A DNA stretch of 64,000 nt. Source: Negativicutes bacterium. Lineage in GTDB: Bacteria > Bacillota_C > Negativicutes > Sporomusales_B > JARLHX01. Position 1 is the stretch's first letter; each line of letters opens with the position of its first letter. The stretch lies in the NCBI GenBank assembly GCA_031292035.1, contig JARLHX010000278.1, positions 1-64,000 on the forward strand. The letters run 5' to 3'. The position numbers and the translations under genes were made by a program. Shown one piece after another: positions 33,881 through 43,170 of this stretch. The notes under the pieces are model-generated. The model saw only the letters and a list, made by a program, of their open reading frames with translations. It made no database searches and was not told the origin of the DNA.

Positions 33881-33989
33881 GCGATTGAGGTGCTCCCGCA
33901 ATTGTCCCCACCGGCAAGGCTGCGAGGTGGGGAATCGCTGCTATATAGCCATCTGGCCCTCGGCATCGGCAGAAAATCCTAGCGAGGTG
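33881..33989 (+). other. Structured leader of the second CBO0543-family gene
   Basis: Nested arms GCGATT (33881-33886) / AATCGC (33933-33938) and CCCCACC (33906-33912) / GGTGGGG (33926-33932) suggest a folded RNA. Downstream, AAATCCTAGCGAGGTG (33974-33989) is shared, with one change, with the leader of the paralogue at 61381 (61332-61347). No known riboswitch consensus is met. Confidence 0.4.
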
Positions 33990-33996
33990 GAGTGTA

Positions 33997-34557
33997 ATGC
34001 ATAGCTACCCCACTGACGAACAGCTTGCTGAAATGGCGCAGCTATTAACTCAGGCGCGGATTGAAAATTGGCTGGGAGAGAGTCTCGGCACCTGGCGCTG
34101 GTGGGTGCTTTTGGCACTGCTGTTTGTCCCGTGGTTTGTCTGGGCTAAATTGGCCGATAGGAAAAACCTCCTTGAGCTGGCTCTATTCGGCATGCTGATC
34201 ATGGTAAATTCCATCACCCTCGACGAGCTTGGCTTCGTATTGTCTCTGTGGCATTATCCGGTGGACGTCATCCCGGTCTTCCCCCGGCTCACCTCGGTAG
34301 ACTATACCGCAGTGCCAATTGTCTTTATGCTGATCTATCAATACTTCCCTACCTGGAAATCTTTCTTTTGGGCATTGACCATCGTTGCCGCCCTTTTCTC
34401 TTTCGTGGTCGAACCGCTCATCGCGAAACTGGGTTTCTACGTCCTGGTTAAATGGATGTACTGGTACTCCTTTATCATCTATATTATTATGGGCCTGCTA
34501 TCCCGCTGGCTGACGAAATTATTCGCAGACATCACGCGAAGAGCCAATGGGAAATAG
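33997..34557 (+). CDS. CBO0543-family membrane protein (paralogue of the one at 61381)
   Basis: 186 residues, ATG 33997 behind GAGGTGG. The N terminus MHSYPTDEQLAEMAQLL is a short amphipathic segment that aligns with SHDQLAEMERQLTQCKIEKW of the protein at 61381. Five hydrophobic helices follow. Family landmarks are LWHYPVDVIPVFPRL, DYTAVPIVFMLIYQYFPTWK, an EPLIAKLGFYVL segment and WMYWYSFIIYIIMG. The function of the family is unknown. The gene ends one base before the convergent MFS stop. It is preceded by a leader with hairpin potential. Confidence 0.75.
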   Translation: MHSYPTDEQLAEMAQLLTQARIENWLGESLGTWRWWVLLALLFVPWFVWAKLADRKNLLELALFGMLIMVNSITLDELGFVLSLWHYPVDVIPVFPRLTSVDYTAVPIVFMLIYQYFPTWKSFFWALTIVAALFSFVVEPLIAKLGFYVLVKWMYWYSFIIYIIMGLLSRWLTKLFADITRRANGK

Positions 34558-34558
34558 G

Positions 34559-35722
34559 TCAGTCTTCACCGGCCTCGGCGACCTCTTCTGCGCTGCCGAA
34601 AAAGGGCAGCATCGCGATAATCACCAAAAAGGTAGCGATCAGATAAGGATAGGCCGGACCTAAATGCTCGGCAACCAGCCCGGCAGCCACCGGAGCGATC
34701 GCCGCCCCCAGCCACCGCACAAAGTTGTAGGCACCTGATGTGATGCTCCGCTCATAAGGGGACACTTCCATGGCATAGGTGACAAAAAGCGCATTATTCA
34801 GGCCGCATGCCAGGCCGGACACCACCACCAGGGCCAGCTGGATCTCGCGGTTATGAATGGCGAACAGCCCAAAGACGATGAGGGCGAAGAGGAACTGACT
34901 CCACAGCAGGGCGGTTTTCACCGGGATGATCTTCTCGATAAAATGGGACAGCTTGGCTGAACCGAAAGCCAAGAGCAGACCCCAGCCAAAAAACACATAA
35001 CCGATCTGCAGGGCTGTCAGATGCAGAATCAGCGGGGTATAGGCCAGCACCGTAAAGAAGCCGAAGAAATATAACATCGCCGAAATAGCGACTTTGAGAA
35101 AGGGCGGATGCTTGAGGAGCTCGACCATATGGGCCAGCGCCTGCCTGCTGTTTCTTGGGCGCTGCTCAGGCTGTTTGACAAAAAAGGCCGACAAAACGAA
35201 GGCCAGCATGGTCAAGACGCTGGTGGCCGCAAAAGGATAGCGCCAGCTCAGCTCGCCCAAAATCCCGCCCAAGAGCGGCCCTGTAGCCATCCCCAGGCCG
35301 ACGGCAGCCTCAAAGGCCCCCATCGCCGTACTGGCTGAAGGCGCTGACAGCAATAGCAGCGACATGGCTGTAGCGAAAAACATAGCGTTGCCAAAGCCCC
35401 AGCCGGCCCTAAAATAAGCCAGCTGGGTAATTGAGTCCGCGAAGGCGCACAACATGGCAAACAGGGCGACAATAAAGAGTCCCCAGGCCATGATCTTTTT
35501 TTCCCCAAAGCGGCTTGTCGCAACCCCCGCCGGGATCATGACAAAAGCCATTGTAAACAGATAGGCCGTAAATAACATTTCCACTTCCCAGTGCTTCGCC
35601 CCGATCTGTTGGGCGATCACCGGCAAGATGGGGTCAACCACCCCGATGCCGACAAACGCCAAAAAAGTGGCAAACAGCGTTAAAACCATGGTTGCTGACG
35701 ATTTTCTACTCTTTGATTCCAT
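34559..35722 (-). CDS. MFS efflux transporter (drug/H+ antiporter-like)
   Basis: 387 residues, ATG behind AAAAGGAG. Twelve helices are expected. The N-terminal half has VDPILPVIAQQIGA and the motif A region GVATSRFGEKKIMAW, and the motif C-like GMATGPLLGGIL in helix 5 is characteristic of exporters. A MarR-type regulator gene lies 126 bp upstream on the same strand, so the pair is a typical drug- or solvent-responsive efflux unit. Substrate unknown. It converges with the CBO0543 gene, with one base between the stops. Confidence 0.87.
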   Translation of the reverse strand: MESKSRKSSATMVLTLFATFLAFVGIGVVDPILPVIAQQIGAKHWEVEMLFTAYLFTMAFVMIPAGVATSRFGEKKIMAWGLFIVALFAMLCAFADSITQLAYFRAGWGFGNAMFFATAMSLLLLSAPSASTAMGAFEAAVGLGMATGPLLGGILGELSWRYPFAATSVLTMLAFVLSAFFVKQPEQRPRNSRQALAHMVELLKHPPFLKVAISAMLYFFGFFTVLAYTPLILHLTALQIGYVFFGWGLLLAFGSAKLSHFIEKIIPVKTALLWSQFLFALIVFGLFAIHNREIQLALVVVSGLACGLNNALFVTYAMEVSPYERSITSGAYNFVRWLGAAIAPVAAGLVAEHLGPAYPYLIATFLVIIAMLPFFGSAEEVAEAGED

Positions 35723-35848
35723 CTCTTGCTCCTTTTGATTGTAAAAATTTTAGCATATAGTAAAGCGATTTTTTAGGTCATCGTCAAATCAATTGCCGGC
35801 AACCCCTATTTTGTTATCACAGACGACTTTCTTGTCTTTGCTCTCCTT

Positions 35849-36265
35849 TTATTCGAGATTTTTGATAAGCTGATCAAGCACTTTGTCAAATCCAGCGATA
35901 TCTTCCTCGGAAATATCCGTAAAGCCCCTTTGCTGGAGCTCGGTCACCATTTCCAGCCAAATCGGGAACTGTTTTTCGGCTTTGTCAGTCAAGGCCACCC
36001 TTTTTTCGCGTTTGTCCTTTTCATCCACCGTTCTCCTGATCCACCCCGACTTCTCCATCGAATCGATCATTTTCGAAACAGTCGACCCTTCGATCGATAG
36101 CTGCTGACAAAGTTCGGTCTGAGTCAGGGTGCCATACAGGCGCAGCCGGTGAATCACCGACCATTGGCTGCCGGTAATGCCTGTCATCATCATCTTTTCA
36201 TTGATTCTTTTCAAAAACAAACGACTTAAAATACCGACTCGGTGCCCTAATGCGCGATAACTCAT
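35849..36265 (-). CDS. MarR family transcriptional regulator
   Basis: 138 residues from ATG 36265, with the preceding ATG at 36268 an equal alternative; GGGGGCGG lies just upstream. The winged helix has TLTQTELCQQLSIEGSTVSK as recognition region and the wing DEKDKREKRVALTDKAEK, the most conserved MarR segment. It acts as a dimer that leaves DNA on binding small aromatic or lipophilic compounds. Upstream of the MFS gene on the same strand, it likely represses both. The dyad at 36284-36299 in its own promoter region is a likely operator. Confidence 0.9.
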   Translation of the reverse strand: MSYRALGHRVGILSRLFLKRINEKMMMTGITGSQWSVIHRLRLYGTLTQTELCQQLSIEGSTVSKMIDSMEKSGWIRRTVDEKDKREKRVALTDKAEKQFPIWLEMVTELQQRGFTDISEEDIAGFDKVLDQLIKNLE

Positions 36266-36283
36266 CATCCGCCCCCAAAATAG

Positions 36284-36299
36284 TTAGTTTTGCAACTAA
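36284..36299 (-). promoter_or_regulatory. Candidate MarR operator
   Basis: TTAGTT and AACTAA arms around TTGC, inside a longer TAGTT...AACTA dyad about 20 bases before the MarR start. MarR-family proteins bind AT-rich dyads of 16-20 bp over their own promoters. Confidence 0.5.
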
Positions 36300-36487
36300 T
36301 TATTTAATTATATGGCAAACTGTTCCTCAGCACAATGGTTTTTTTGCCAAGCCTTGGTTTACACTACTGTACACTATTCTCGATTTTTAATAAAAACGTT
36401 ACACAACGAGACAGGATTTTGCTTGATCCACACGAAAGTATCAATAGACTCTCGAAACGAGTAGCTATAGAGAAAGTTGGGATTGCC

Positions 36488-37870
36488 ATGTTGTGGAAAA
36501 CGAAGCAGGAAAAGAATCCGTTGGTCGACTATGGCGCGAGTATTGCCCTCATTGCCAAAGCAATGGATCGTCTTGCAAGCGGCGATACCTTTGTTGATAT
36601 CCAGCTGCCGGAAAATGATCCGCTTGAACCGATCGCCCGCTCTCTTGCCCTGCTGGCAGAAGGCTATTCGGCTAAATTCGTCCAGGAATCGCTGGAACTG
36701 AATGAAATGGTTCAGCATGGGATCACTGGCGGCGACGCGCTGAATGAACTGGCTGAGCTTTATGATATTCAGGTTCAAAACATCGAACAGATCGCCACCG
36801 CCGTCTCCCAGTTGACCCAGTCGGTCAATGACCTTGCCGGTTCGGCCGGTCAGGCCTCTGAGCAGTCGCAGGTGGGCCAAACCTCTATGCTAAAGGTGGA
36901 CCAAAGCTTTGACACCGTGTCGGTAGAAACCGGCAACGCCAATAAACAGCTGGCGGCAGTCAGTGATGAAGTGACACAGCTCCACGCCGCCACCGCGAAA
37001 ATCGATGAACTGGTCGCAGTCATCAAAGGGGTGGCCGCCCAGACCAACCTGTTGGCTTTAAATGCCGCCATCGAGGCGGCCAGAGCCGGCGAGCATGGCC
37101 GCGGCTTTGCCGTCGTCGCCGAAGAGGTGCGCAAATTGGCCGACCAATCGGGCCACTCGGTTGGCGAAATCACCGCCCATCTGACCCAGATCAGACAGGA
37201 GGTAGAAATCCTGAACAAGGCGTTTTCCGAGATGGGGGCGTCCTTTTCCAACAACGCCCAGGCAGTCAACCAATCGATCACCAGCGTCAAACAGCTCTCC
37301 GCAGTATTCGGCCAGATTGGCGCCGCTGTCCAAAACCTGGCGCCCATCGCCCAGGAGCAGTCGGCAACCTTTGAAGAAATCAGTGCGACCATCCGCGAAT
37401 TGACGACCCGGGCCGAGACCCTCAATGACCGCACCCAGTCTTCTAATAAAGCCATCCTGAAAGTTCTGGTCGGCGCCAACAAGGTACGAACCGAAATCAG
37501 CGGCATGAAATTGCGCTTTTCGTCGGTGCAAATCCTCGATCTTGCCAAGACCGACCATCTTGTCTGGAAGGCGCGAATCCAATATATGCTGCGGGGGCTG
37601 TTGAAACTGGACGCCGCCAATGTGGAAAATCATCACGCCTGCCGCCTGGGGAAATGGTATGACACCGTAGGCCGGGAGCTATTTGGGCGAGAGCAGGTGT
37701 TCAAGCAAATGGATGAAGTCCATGCCCTCTTCCACCGCCGCTGCGCCGAGGCCATCCGCAAATATCAGAGCAATGACCTTGCCGGAGCCAAAAGCCTCCT
37801 CCCTGAGATCGCCGCGGCTTCGGCCTCTGTCATCACCGGCCTCGACAAACTGAAAGAGATATCGCGATAA
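36488..37870 (+). CDS. Soluble chemoreceptor with C-terminal zinc-binding CZB domain
   Basis: 460 residues from ATG 36488; earlier in-frame codons lack a ribosome site. There is no membrane segment, so the receptor is cytoplasmic. The signalling hairpin [20 protein letters not shown] is followed by [20 protein letters not shown]. The C-terminal CZB domain (about residues 355-455) has the H..CRLGKWY core: [26 protein letters not shown] and [13 protein letters not shown], giving the His/Cys zinc ligands. CZB receptors sense zinc or hypochlorite and affect chemotaxis or c-di-GMP enzymes. The N-terminal 100 residues are not assigned. Confidence 0.9.
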   Translation: MLWKTKQEKNPLVDYGASIALIAKAMDRLASGDTFVDIQLPENDPLEPIARSLALLAEGYSAKFVQESLELNEMVQHGITGGDALNELAELYDIQVQNIEQIATAVSQLTQSVNDLAGSAGQASEQSQVGQTSMLKVDQSFDTVSVETGNANKQLAAVSDEVTQLHAATAKIDELVAVIKGVAAQTNLLALNAAIEAARAGEHGRGFAVVAEEVRKLADQSGHSVGEITAHLTQIRQEVEILNKAFSEMGASFSNNAQAVNQSITSVKQLSAVFGQIGAAVQNLAPIAQEQSATFEEISATIRELTTRAETLNDRTQSSNKAILKVLVGANKVRTEISGMKLRFSSVQILDLAKTDHLVWKARIQYMLRGLLKLDAANVENHHACRLGKWYDTVGRELFGREQVFKQMDEVHALFHRRCAEAIRKYQSNDLAGAKSLLPEIAAASASVITGLDKLKEISR

Positions 37871-37912
37871 CCACCTACAGCGCCAGTAAAATGCAAAAGT
37901 GTTTACACTAAA

Positions 37913-37946
37913 ATAGAGGCAAGACCCTGGCGGTCCTGCCTCTATT
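37913..37946. terminator. Bidirectional terminator between convergent genes
   Basis: TAGAGGCAAGACC and GGTCCTGCCTCTA pair with one mismatch over CTGGC. The flanks are A-rich on the left and T-containing on the right. It serves the CZB receptor and probably the BASS gene. Confidence 0.65.
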
Positions 37947-37979
37947 GCCTTTATAAAAGCCCTTGTAGCCTTCTCCCGT

Positions 37980-38924
37980 CTAGCCCTTCTGCCCCTTGTC
38001 AGCCTGCGAACGCCAGTAACTGGCCAGCGCCGGGCCGGTCAGATTATGCCAGACATTGAAAATCACCGCCGGGATGGCCACCAGCGGCTCAAAATTGATG
38101 ATGGCCAGCGCCATGGCCAAGCCCCCATTTTCCATCCCGATTTCAAACGAGATGGCCTTTGCTTTGGCCGGTGGCATGCCGACACCCCGGGCCGCCCAGT
38201 AGCCGAGAAAAAGCCCGGCGCCGTTGTGTGCGGCCACAGCCAAAAAAGCGGCAACCGCCACTGTCGCCAGCTTCGGCGCGCCAAGGGCCACCCCGACACA
38301 GGTTGCGATCAAGATACCGATTACCGCGAAGAGCGGCACAACGGCGATAAATCTATCGACAAAATCCGAGGCCACCGCCCGCAGGAAAACGCCCAGCGCG
38401 ACCGGGACCAAGATGATCTCCAGGATATTCACCAGCAAGGCGGCGGCATCAATGTGGATCATCGTGCCGGCCAGAAAGACAAAGATCAGTGGGGTGAGCA
38501 GCGGCGACAGCAGGGTATTCAAACTGGAAACCGTCACCGAAAGGGCGGTATCGCCCTTGGCCAGATAGGTCATCACGTTTGACGCCACCCCGCTCGGGCA
38601 GCTGCCCACCAGGATGAGCCCTATGGCCAGCGGCAGGGGCAGCGCCAGTCCTTTGGCAATGGCAAAGGCCACGGCAGGCATGATCAAATAGCGAAGGAAT
38701 ATACCCCAAAACACATCAGCCGGCCGGGACAACACCAATTTAAAGTCGGCCAGCCGAACCGTCAGTCCCATCCCCAGCATCACCACCATAATACAAAGGG
38801 GCACAAACTGGGCCAGAGGTTTTACCGGCTCCGGGTGCAAATATGCCAGCACCACCCCTGCAGCAATCCACACGGAAAAATACTTTGTGATAAAGCCTGT
38901 CGCTCTTCCTAGCCCTTCTATCAT
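37980..38924 (-). CDS. Bile acid:sodium symporter (BASS) family transporter
   Basis: 314 residues from ATG 38924, with AAGGAGG upstream; the in-frame extension overlaps the preceding gene. Nine or ten helices are expected. Landmarks are GSCPSGVASNVMTYLAKGD (the crossover region of the family) and SFEIGMENGGLAMALAI, which holds the conserved E-x-G-x-Q/E-N-x-x-L core near the sodium site. The family imports organic anions such as pantothenate, keto acids or sterol acids with sodium. It lies 26 bp after the GGDEF-EAL gene, so it is probably co-transcribed with it. Substrate unknown. Confidence 0.88.
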   Translation of the reverse strand: MIEGLGRATGFITKYFSVWIAAGVVLAYLHPEPVKPLAQFVPLCIMVVMLGMGLTVRLADFKLVLSRPADVFWGIFLRYLIMPAVAFAIAKGLALPLPLAIGLILVGSCPSGVASNVMTYLAKGDTALSVTVSSLNTLLSPLLTPLIFVFLAGTMIHIDAAALLVNILEIILVPVALGVFLRAVASDFVDRFIAVVPLFAVIGILIATCVGVALGAPKLATVAVAAFLAVAAHNGAGLFLGYWAARGVGMPPAKAKAISFEIGMENGGLAMALAIINFEPLVAIPAVIFNVWHNLTGPALASYWRSQADKGQKG

Positions 38925-38950
38925 TTTTCCTCCTTGGCCGGCCAGCGCCG

Positions 38951-40810
38951 CTACCTGCCATGCAGCAATCGGCGAACCTGGTCTTCCGGTACCGGCCGAC
39001 TGAAAAGATAGCCTTGGACCATATCGCAGCCGCATTGACGGAGTTTTTCCATCTGGCCTTCGGTCTCAACCCCCTCGGCCACCGTTTTTAGGCCGATCTC
39101 ATGGGCGAGGGCAATGATAGCGCCGGTTAGATTCCCTTCGGCGCGGTCGTCATCCATATGGTCGATAAAGGACTTGTCGATTTTCACGACATCGATCGGC
39201 AAATCCTGTAGATAGCTCAACGAAGAATACCCTGTACCAAAATCATCGAGAAAAATACTGACGCCGCTGCTCCGCACCTGGGCCAGACTGGCGATCTTGG
39301 ACTCAATCGATTCCATCAGCACACTTTCGGTGATCTCCAGCGCCAGATTGGCAGGCTTGATCCCGGCTTCGGCCACCGTTTTTCCGACCATTTCGACAAA
39401 ATCCCGCTGCAGCTCCACCACAGACAGGTTGACCGAAAACTTCAGATCGTCATAGCCTTCCTGCAGCAGGCTGGCGACCAGTTCACAGGCCGTTTTCAGC
39501 ACCCACCGGCCAATCGGCACGATCAGTCCGGCCTCTTCGGCCAAAGGGATAAAATCGAGCGGCATCACCAGGCCGTAGTCTTTACTATGCCAGCGCAGCA
39601 GCGCCTCGAACCCGGTGATCCGGCCGTCACTCACCCGAATCTGGGGCTGATAGCACAGCCGAAACTCATTATCATCGAGGGCGGAGCGCAACCTGCTCTG
39701 CATCAACATTTTGTTCCGAGCCTGTTCATCTATTTCCTTGTTGTAAAAAACATAACAATTCTTGCCCTGAGACTTGGCGTTATGCAAAGCCATATCGGCG
39801 TGCTTAAAGAGCTCATCCACAGTAGCGCCGTCGTCCGGCCAAAGGGTCGCACCGACACTTACGGTAAGATGAATCGCCTTTCCCTCGAAGTTGAGCGTCT
39901 CTTCAAACCTCTCAAGCATGGCTGCCGCAAATTTTTCCGCCTCAGCCCGGTCCCGGATATTTTCTTGCAGCACGATGAATTCGTCGCCGCCGGACCGGCC
40001 GACAAAGCACCGCCCGTTTTCAAGGGCCGCCAGCCGTATGGCCACCTGGACCAGGATTTGGTCGCCGAAGTAATGTCCGTACAGGTCATTGATGTTTTTG
40101 AAATTATCCAGATCAACAAAGAAAATCGCTCCCCGGCAATCATCCCCGGCCGCCCTCGTCGCCTTGGCGGCCCGGTCATTCAGGGCGGTGCGGTTGGCGA
40201 GGCCGGTGAGGTCATCATGATAGGCCAGAAATTTGATCTTCTCCTGAGTCTGTTTATAGGCGGTAATATCGGTATGCGAACCGGCAAGCCGGATGGTCCT
40301 CCCCCCGACATTGCGGAGGACCTTGCCTCTTGACAGGACCCAGGTCCCCGGGGCGGACTTCACGCGAAACTCGCAGATGAAAAAGGGCGTTTCGCCGTCC
40401 AAATGCTTCTGGACAAGGGCCACAATACCCGCCCTGTCTTCCGGATAAAAGATCAGCTCCCGCAGTTTTTCCATTGGGAGGACATCGGACGGAATATTGA
40501 GCATTTGTGCGCTCCGCTCCGACAAATAAAACTCGTCTTTGAGAAAATCATAATCCCACAGCCCGTCGTTTGCGCCGACCAGCGCCAGTTTATAGCGTTC
40601 CTCGCTTTTGTAGAGAGCTTCCTGGGTGATATTCAGCTCATTGAATTGCTGCCGCAGTTCTTCCTCAGAGGCCAGCGTTTCTTCATAAAGAGCCGCCAGC
40701 TCGGTATTGCGCACATTCAGTTCCCTCTCCGCCGCCCGCCTTCTCCGGACATTCTCCAGCAGCAGCACGACAAGACTGATCAGCAGTATTTCAAACGCGA
40801 ACTCCCACAT
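38951..40810 (-). CDS. PAS-GGDEF-EAL dual c-di-GMP enzyme
   Basis: 619 residues from ATG 40810; a GTG four codons upstream is the alternative. One N-terminal membrane helix (about 3-22) is followed by a coiled stretch (RRRAAERELNVRNTELAALY). A PAS domain with PAC (about 65-185) and a GGDEF domain (about 195-355) with an intact active-site loop RSGGDEF come next. The EAL domain (about 370-615) has EALLRW, ALEITESVLM, DDFGTGYSSLSYL and VAEGVETE. Both catalytic halves look complete, so either may dominate under PAS control. It is probably the first gene of a unit with the BASS transporter. Confidence 0.93.
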   Translation of the reverse strand: MWEFAFEILLISLVVLLLENVRRRRAAERELNVRNTELAALYEETLASEEELRQQFNELNITQEALYKSEERYKLALVGANDGLWDYDFLKDEFYLSERSAQMLNIPSDVLPMEKLRELIFYPEDRAGIVALVQKHLDGETPFFICEFRVKSAPGTWVLSRGKVLRNVGGRTIRLAGSHTDITAYKQTQEKIKFLAYHDDLTGLANRTALNDRAAKATRAAGDDCRGAIFFVDLDNFKNINDLYGHYFGDQILVQVAIRLAALENGRCFVGRSGGDEFIVLQENIRDRAEAEKFAAAMLERFEETLNFEGKAIHLTVSVGATLWPDDGATVDELFKHADMALHNAKSQGKNCYVFYNKEIDEQARNKMLMQSRLRSALDDNEFRLCYQPQIRVSDGRITGFEALLRWHSKDYGLVMPLDFIPLAEEAGLIVPIGRWVLKTACELVASLLQEGYDDLKFSVNLSVVELQRDFVEMVGKTVAEAGIKPANLALEITESVLMESIESKIASLAQVRSSGVSIFLDDFGTGYSSLSYLQDLPIDVVKIDKSFIDHMDDDRAEGNLTGAIIALAHEIGLKTVAEGVETEGQMEKLRQCGCDMVQGYLFSRPVPEDQVRRLLHGR

Positions 40811-40957
40811 CTTGCTCTGCACCCCATTCGACGTCTACAGCCAATTATTTTCCGTTTACTACAATCAATACCTCCCTTTTCGACTTTTCTTGATTTTTCC
40901 CTCCTTTCTCCAACTACCCCTGCCTGGTTCCTGACGGCAGAAGACCCCGGTCACAGC

Positions 40958-40995
40958 AAAAAAAGAGGCAAGACCGCGAAGGTCTTGCCTCTTTC
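40958..40995 (-). terminator. Intrinsic terminator of the long-form glutamine synthetase gene
   Basis: On the minus strand AAAGAGGCAAGACC and GGTCTTGCCTCTTT form a 14-bp stem over TTCGC, followed by a T-run. It lies 11 bases after the stop. Confidence 0.92.
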
Positions 40996-41005
40996 CTCAT
41001 GCAAA

Positions 41006-42910
41006 CTAGTCGATGATATTCTTTTGATATTCGATATACAGCCCTTTGAGTTCAGCCACTTTGTCGTACATTTCCACCTGCAGCTTCGAAGCAGCGGCGT
41101 TGTCGCCACTTTCGAGGGCTTCGCGCACGCGGCTGAAGAGGCCTTTTTTAGCGACGCTGTCTTTGGCCAGGTATTTACGGATGCCATCGATCTGGCCCCA
41201 CAGTTTTTCATCCAGATCGGTGGATTCGCCGTCATCGGCGTCATGCAGGCAGTAGCATTCGCGGACAAGGTCGGCGTTTTCCGGGATGATCCGGTTGATG
41301 ATCTCGGTCTTCCAGCGGAGCAGCGCTCCTGCCACAAAGGCGTCGATCAGCTCAGGACGCATCGACTTGGTGAGAACCGCCACTTTGTCGGGATAGTTGG
41401 CAATGCTCTGCATATTCTCCCAGACGGTAGCAGGCGGCTTGCTGAACAGCGTGTCGCGTTCTTCGGCAGTGTAGTCTTCGAAGACGTCGTGCTCGCTGCG
41501 GTAAGCGCGGCCCTTTTCCAGATAAAAGCCCTTGGTTTCGGGAGCCTTGGAAAGCTCGGCTTCCAGTTCTTTGGTGGTCTTGCCGGCGTTGACGGCAGCC
41601 TTGACGCCGTCCAGCATCGCCAGATAGATGGCCGACACGGCGACATAGGTATTGGTGAAGGGGTTCGGGGCGCGGACTTCAAAGCGGGTAGCCAGCGGGT
41701 TGGCGGTGTCGCGCACCAGGCCGGCCAGGATGGTCCGGTTACGGGAAGGAACAGCCGGGTTGTGGCCCAGCGAGGTTACGATGCAAACCGGTGCTTCAAA
41801 GCCGGGCTTGAGGCGGTTGAGGGAGTCGTTGGTGGCGGAAACGAAGGGGTTGACCACTTCGTAGTTTTTCAACAGGCCCATGATGGCCCCGTATCCCACC
41901 GCGCTCAGGAAGTCGGCTTTCATATCAGAGGGGGCAAACAGGTTGATGAGTTTGCCGGAGTTCAGTTTGACGGCCATGCCGACATGGGTGTGTTCGCCGC
42001 TGCCGGCCACGCCGATGATCGGTTTGGCTTTGAAGGTGACATCCAGACCATTGGCCCGGAAGACTTCCTTGATGAGAATGCGGGCCTGCAGCTCGTTGTC
42101 GGCTGCCTGCAGCGCATTATTGAATTTCCAGTCGATTTCCATCTGCTCGACCACATGGGCCAGGTCGCCGCTTTCGCCGATGCGGGCTTTGAGACCGCCC
42201 ACTTCCTTGTGGCCCATTTCCGGGTCAAGGCCGTATTTGCCAAGGGCCAAGATGGCCTGTTCCAGCGCAGTGCGCGCCTGGCCGCGAGTCCGGGCCCAGT
42301 AGTTTTCTTGCATAACCTGGGTGGAGGACAGCTCTTCCATTTCGGCTTTCTCGTCCGGCGTTTTCACCCAGAATTCCAGCTCGGTACCGACAGTGAAGAC
42401 CACGTCGGCGATTTCGTTGGCATCCAGATGTTCCAGACCCGAAATCTTCGGGTTCTTTTTCAGCAGGGAGATGAGCTCGGTTTTCACATAATCCAGGCTC
42501 TCAGCCATGATCGAGCGGGCATCAACCCGGAGACCTTTATGTACCAGGAAAGCAGGGATGCGCAGGGTGCCGACCGGTTTGCCGGTTTCTTGGCAGATGA
42601 AATCATAGTTGTAGTCGATGAACCAGTTGACGCCAGGATCGACGATCATGTCTACCTTGGCGTTGTTTAAGGTGGCTACACCGGTGAGAACCACCGACGA
42701 ACCGTCGGTTTCCACCGCGCCGCCCTGGAAGAACTTGTCGGCATCTTTGATAAATGTGCCGATGGGGATTTTTTCGTCGGTGTCATTGCCGGCCAGGTCG
42801 ATGCCCACCAGCGACACAAACTTGATCTCGGGATGGTTTTGCAGCAGCAGGACCAACTGTTCCTTGGTATATGTGCCTGCCGGCAAGTAGTACAATAGTT
42901 CTTTTGACAT
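41006..42910 (-). CDS. Long-form glutamine synthetase family protein
   Basis: 634 residues from ATG 42910, with GAGAGG upstream. The N-terminal beta-grasp part includes VETDGSSVVLTGVATLNNAK. The catalytic part has GTELEFWV, IGVAGSGEHTHVGMA (matching GSGMHxH of type I enzymes), PSRNRTILAG and TRFEVRAPNPFTNTYVAVSA. It lacks the NRSAAIRIP arginine pattern of type I and carries an extra C-terminal helical region of about 130 residues. It is longer than type I (about 450) and does not show the type III (GlnN) signature. It probably makes glutamine or a related gamma-glutamyl amide. It lies 260 bp downstream of a canonical glnA on the same strand. Confidence 0.85.
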   Translation of the reverse strand: MSKELLYYLPAGTYTKEQLVLLLQNHPEIKFVSLVGIDLAGNDTDEKIPIGTFIKDADKFFQGGAVETDGSSVVLTGVATLNNAKVDMIVDPGVNWFIDYNYDFICQETGKPVGTLRIPAFLVHKGLRVDARSIMAESLDYVKTELISLLKKNPKISGLEHLDANEIADVVFTVGTELEFWVKTPDEKAEMEELSSTQVMQENYWARTRGQARTALEQAILALGKYGLDPEMGHKEVGGLKARIGESGDLAHVVEQMEIDWKFNNALQAADNELQARILIKEVFRANGLDVTFKAKPIIGVAGSGEHTHVGMAVKLNSGKLINLFAPSDMKADFLSAVGYGAIMGLLKNYEVVNPFVSATNDSLNRLKPGFEAPVCIVTSLGHNPAVPSRNRTILAGLVRDTANPLATRFEVRAPNPFTNTYVAVSAIYLAMLDGVKAAVNAGKTTKELEAELSKAPETKGFYLEKGRAYRSEHDVFEDYTAEERDTLFSKPPATVWENMQSIANYPDKVAVLTKSMRPELIDAFVAGALLRWKTEIINRIIPENADLVRECYCLHDADDGESTDLDEKLWGQIDGIRKYLAKDSVAKKGLFSRVREALESGDNAAASKLQVEMYDKVAELKGLYIEYQKNIID

Positions 42911-43127
42911 AGTTTGCACCTCTCAATTCGTTGTAACAATCATACAGATTATTTTATTACACATCTTTTGCAAATATCCTGTCCATCACCAAAATATAAA
43001 TATTCTGGATTTTTCTCCTTCCCTGCATAGTATCGTTCGAACCTCTGGTAAATTCGCCAAAAAAGCCAAAAGCGGCAAGGTCCCATCCCGCCGGACAAGA
43101 CGTTTTTCCTCATCCGGCAAACAAGCA

Positions 43128-43155
43128 CCGAGTGCTCCCCGCTGGGAGCACTCGG
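43128..43155 (-). terminator. Hairpin terminator after glnA
   Basis: CCGAGTGCTCCC and GGGAGCACTCGG form a perfect 12-bp stem over CGCT. On the minus strand the T-run is weak (TGCTTGTTT), so termination may be partial and allow some readthrough to the next synthetase. Confidence 0.65.
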
Positions 43156-43170
43156 GAGTGGGTGAAAGTT

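Noticed and set aside
33881..33938. Possible second c-di-GMP riboswitch before the CBO0543 gene
   Set aside because: The GAAA loop, the ACGCAAAGC core and the receptor elements of GEMM are all missing; kept only as an unidentified structured leader.
36335..36487. Longer start for the CZB chemoreceptor
   Set aside because: The extra 51 codons have no ribosome site and overlap the regulatory region of the divergent MarR gene.
40403..42670. A very long plus-strand open frame (755 codons) across the GGDEF-EAL and glutamine synthetase genes
   Set aside because: It is antisense to two well-conserved genes, has no ribosome site and shows no recognisable domain; it is a by-product of codon bias on the other strand.
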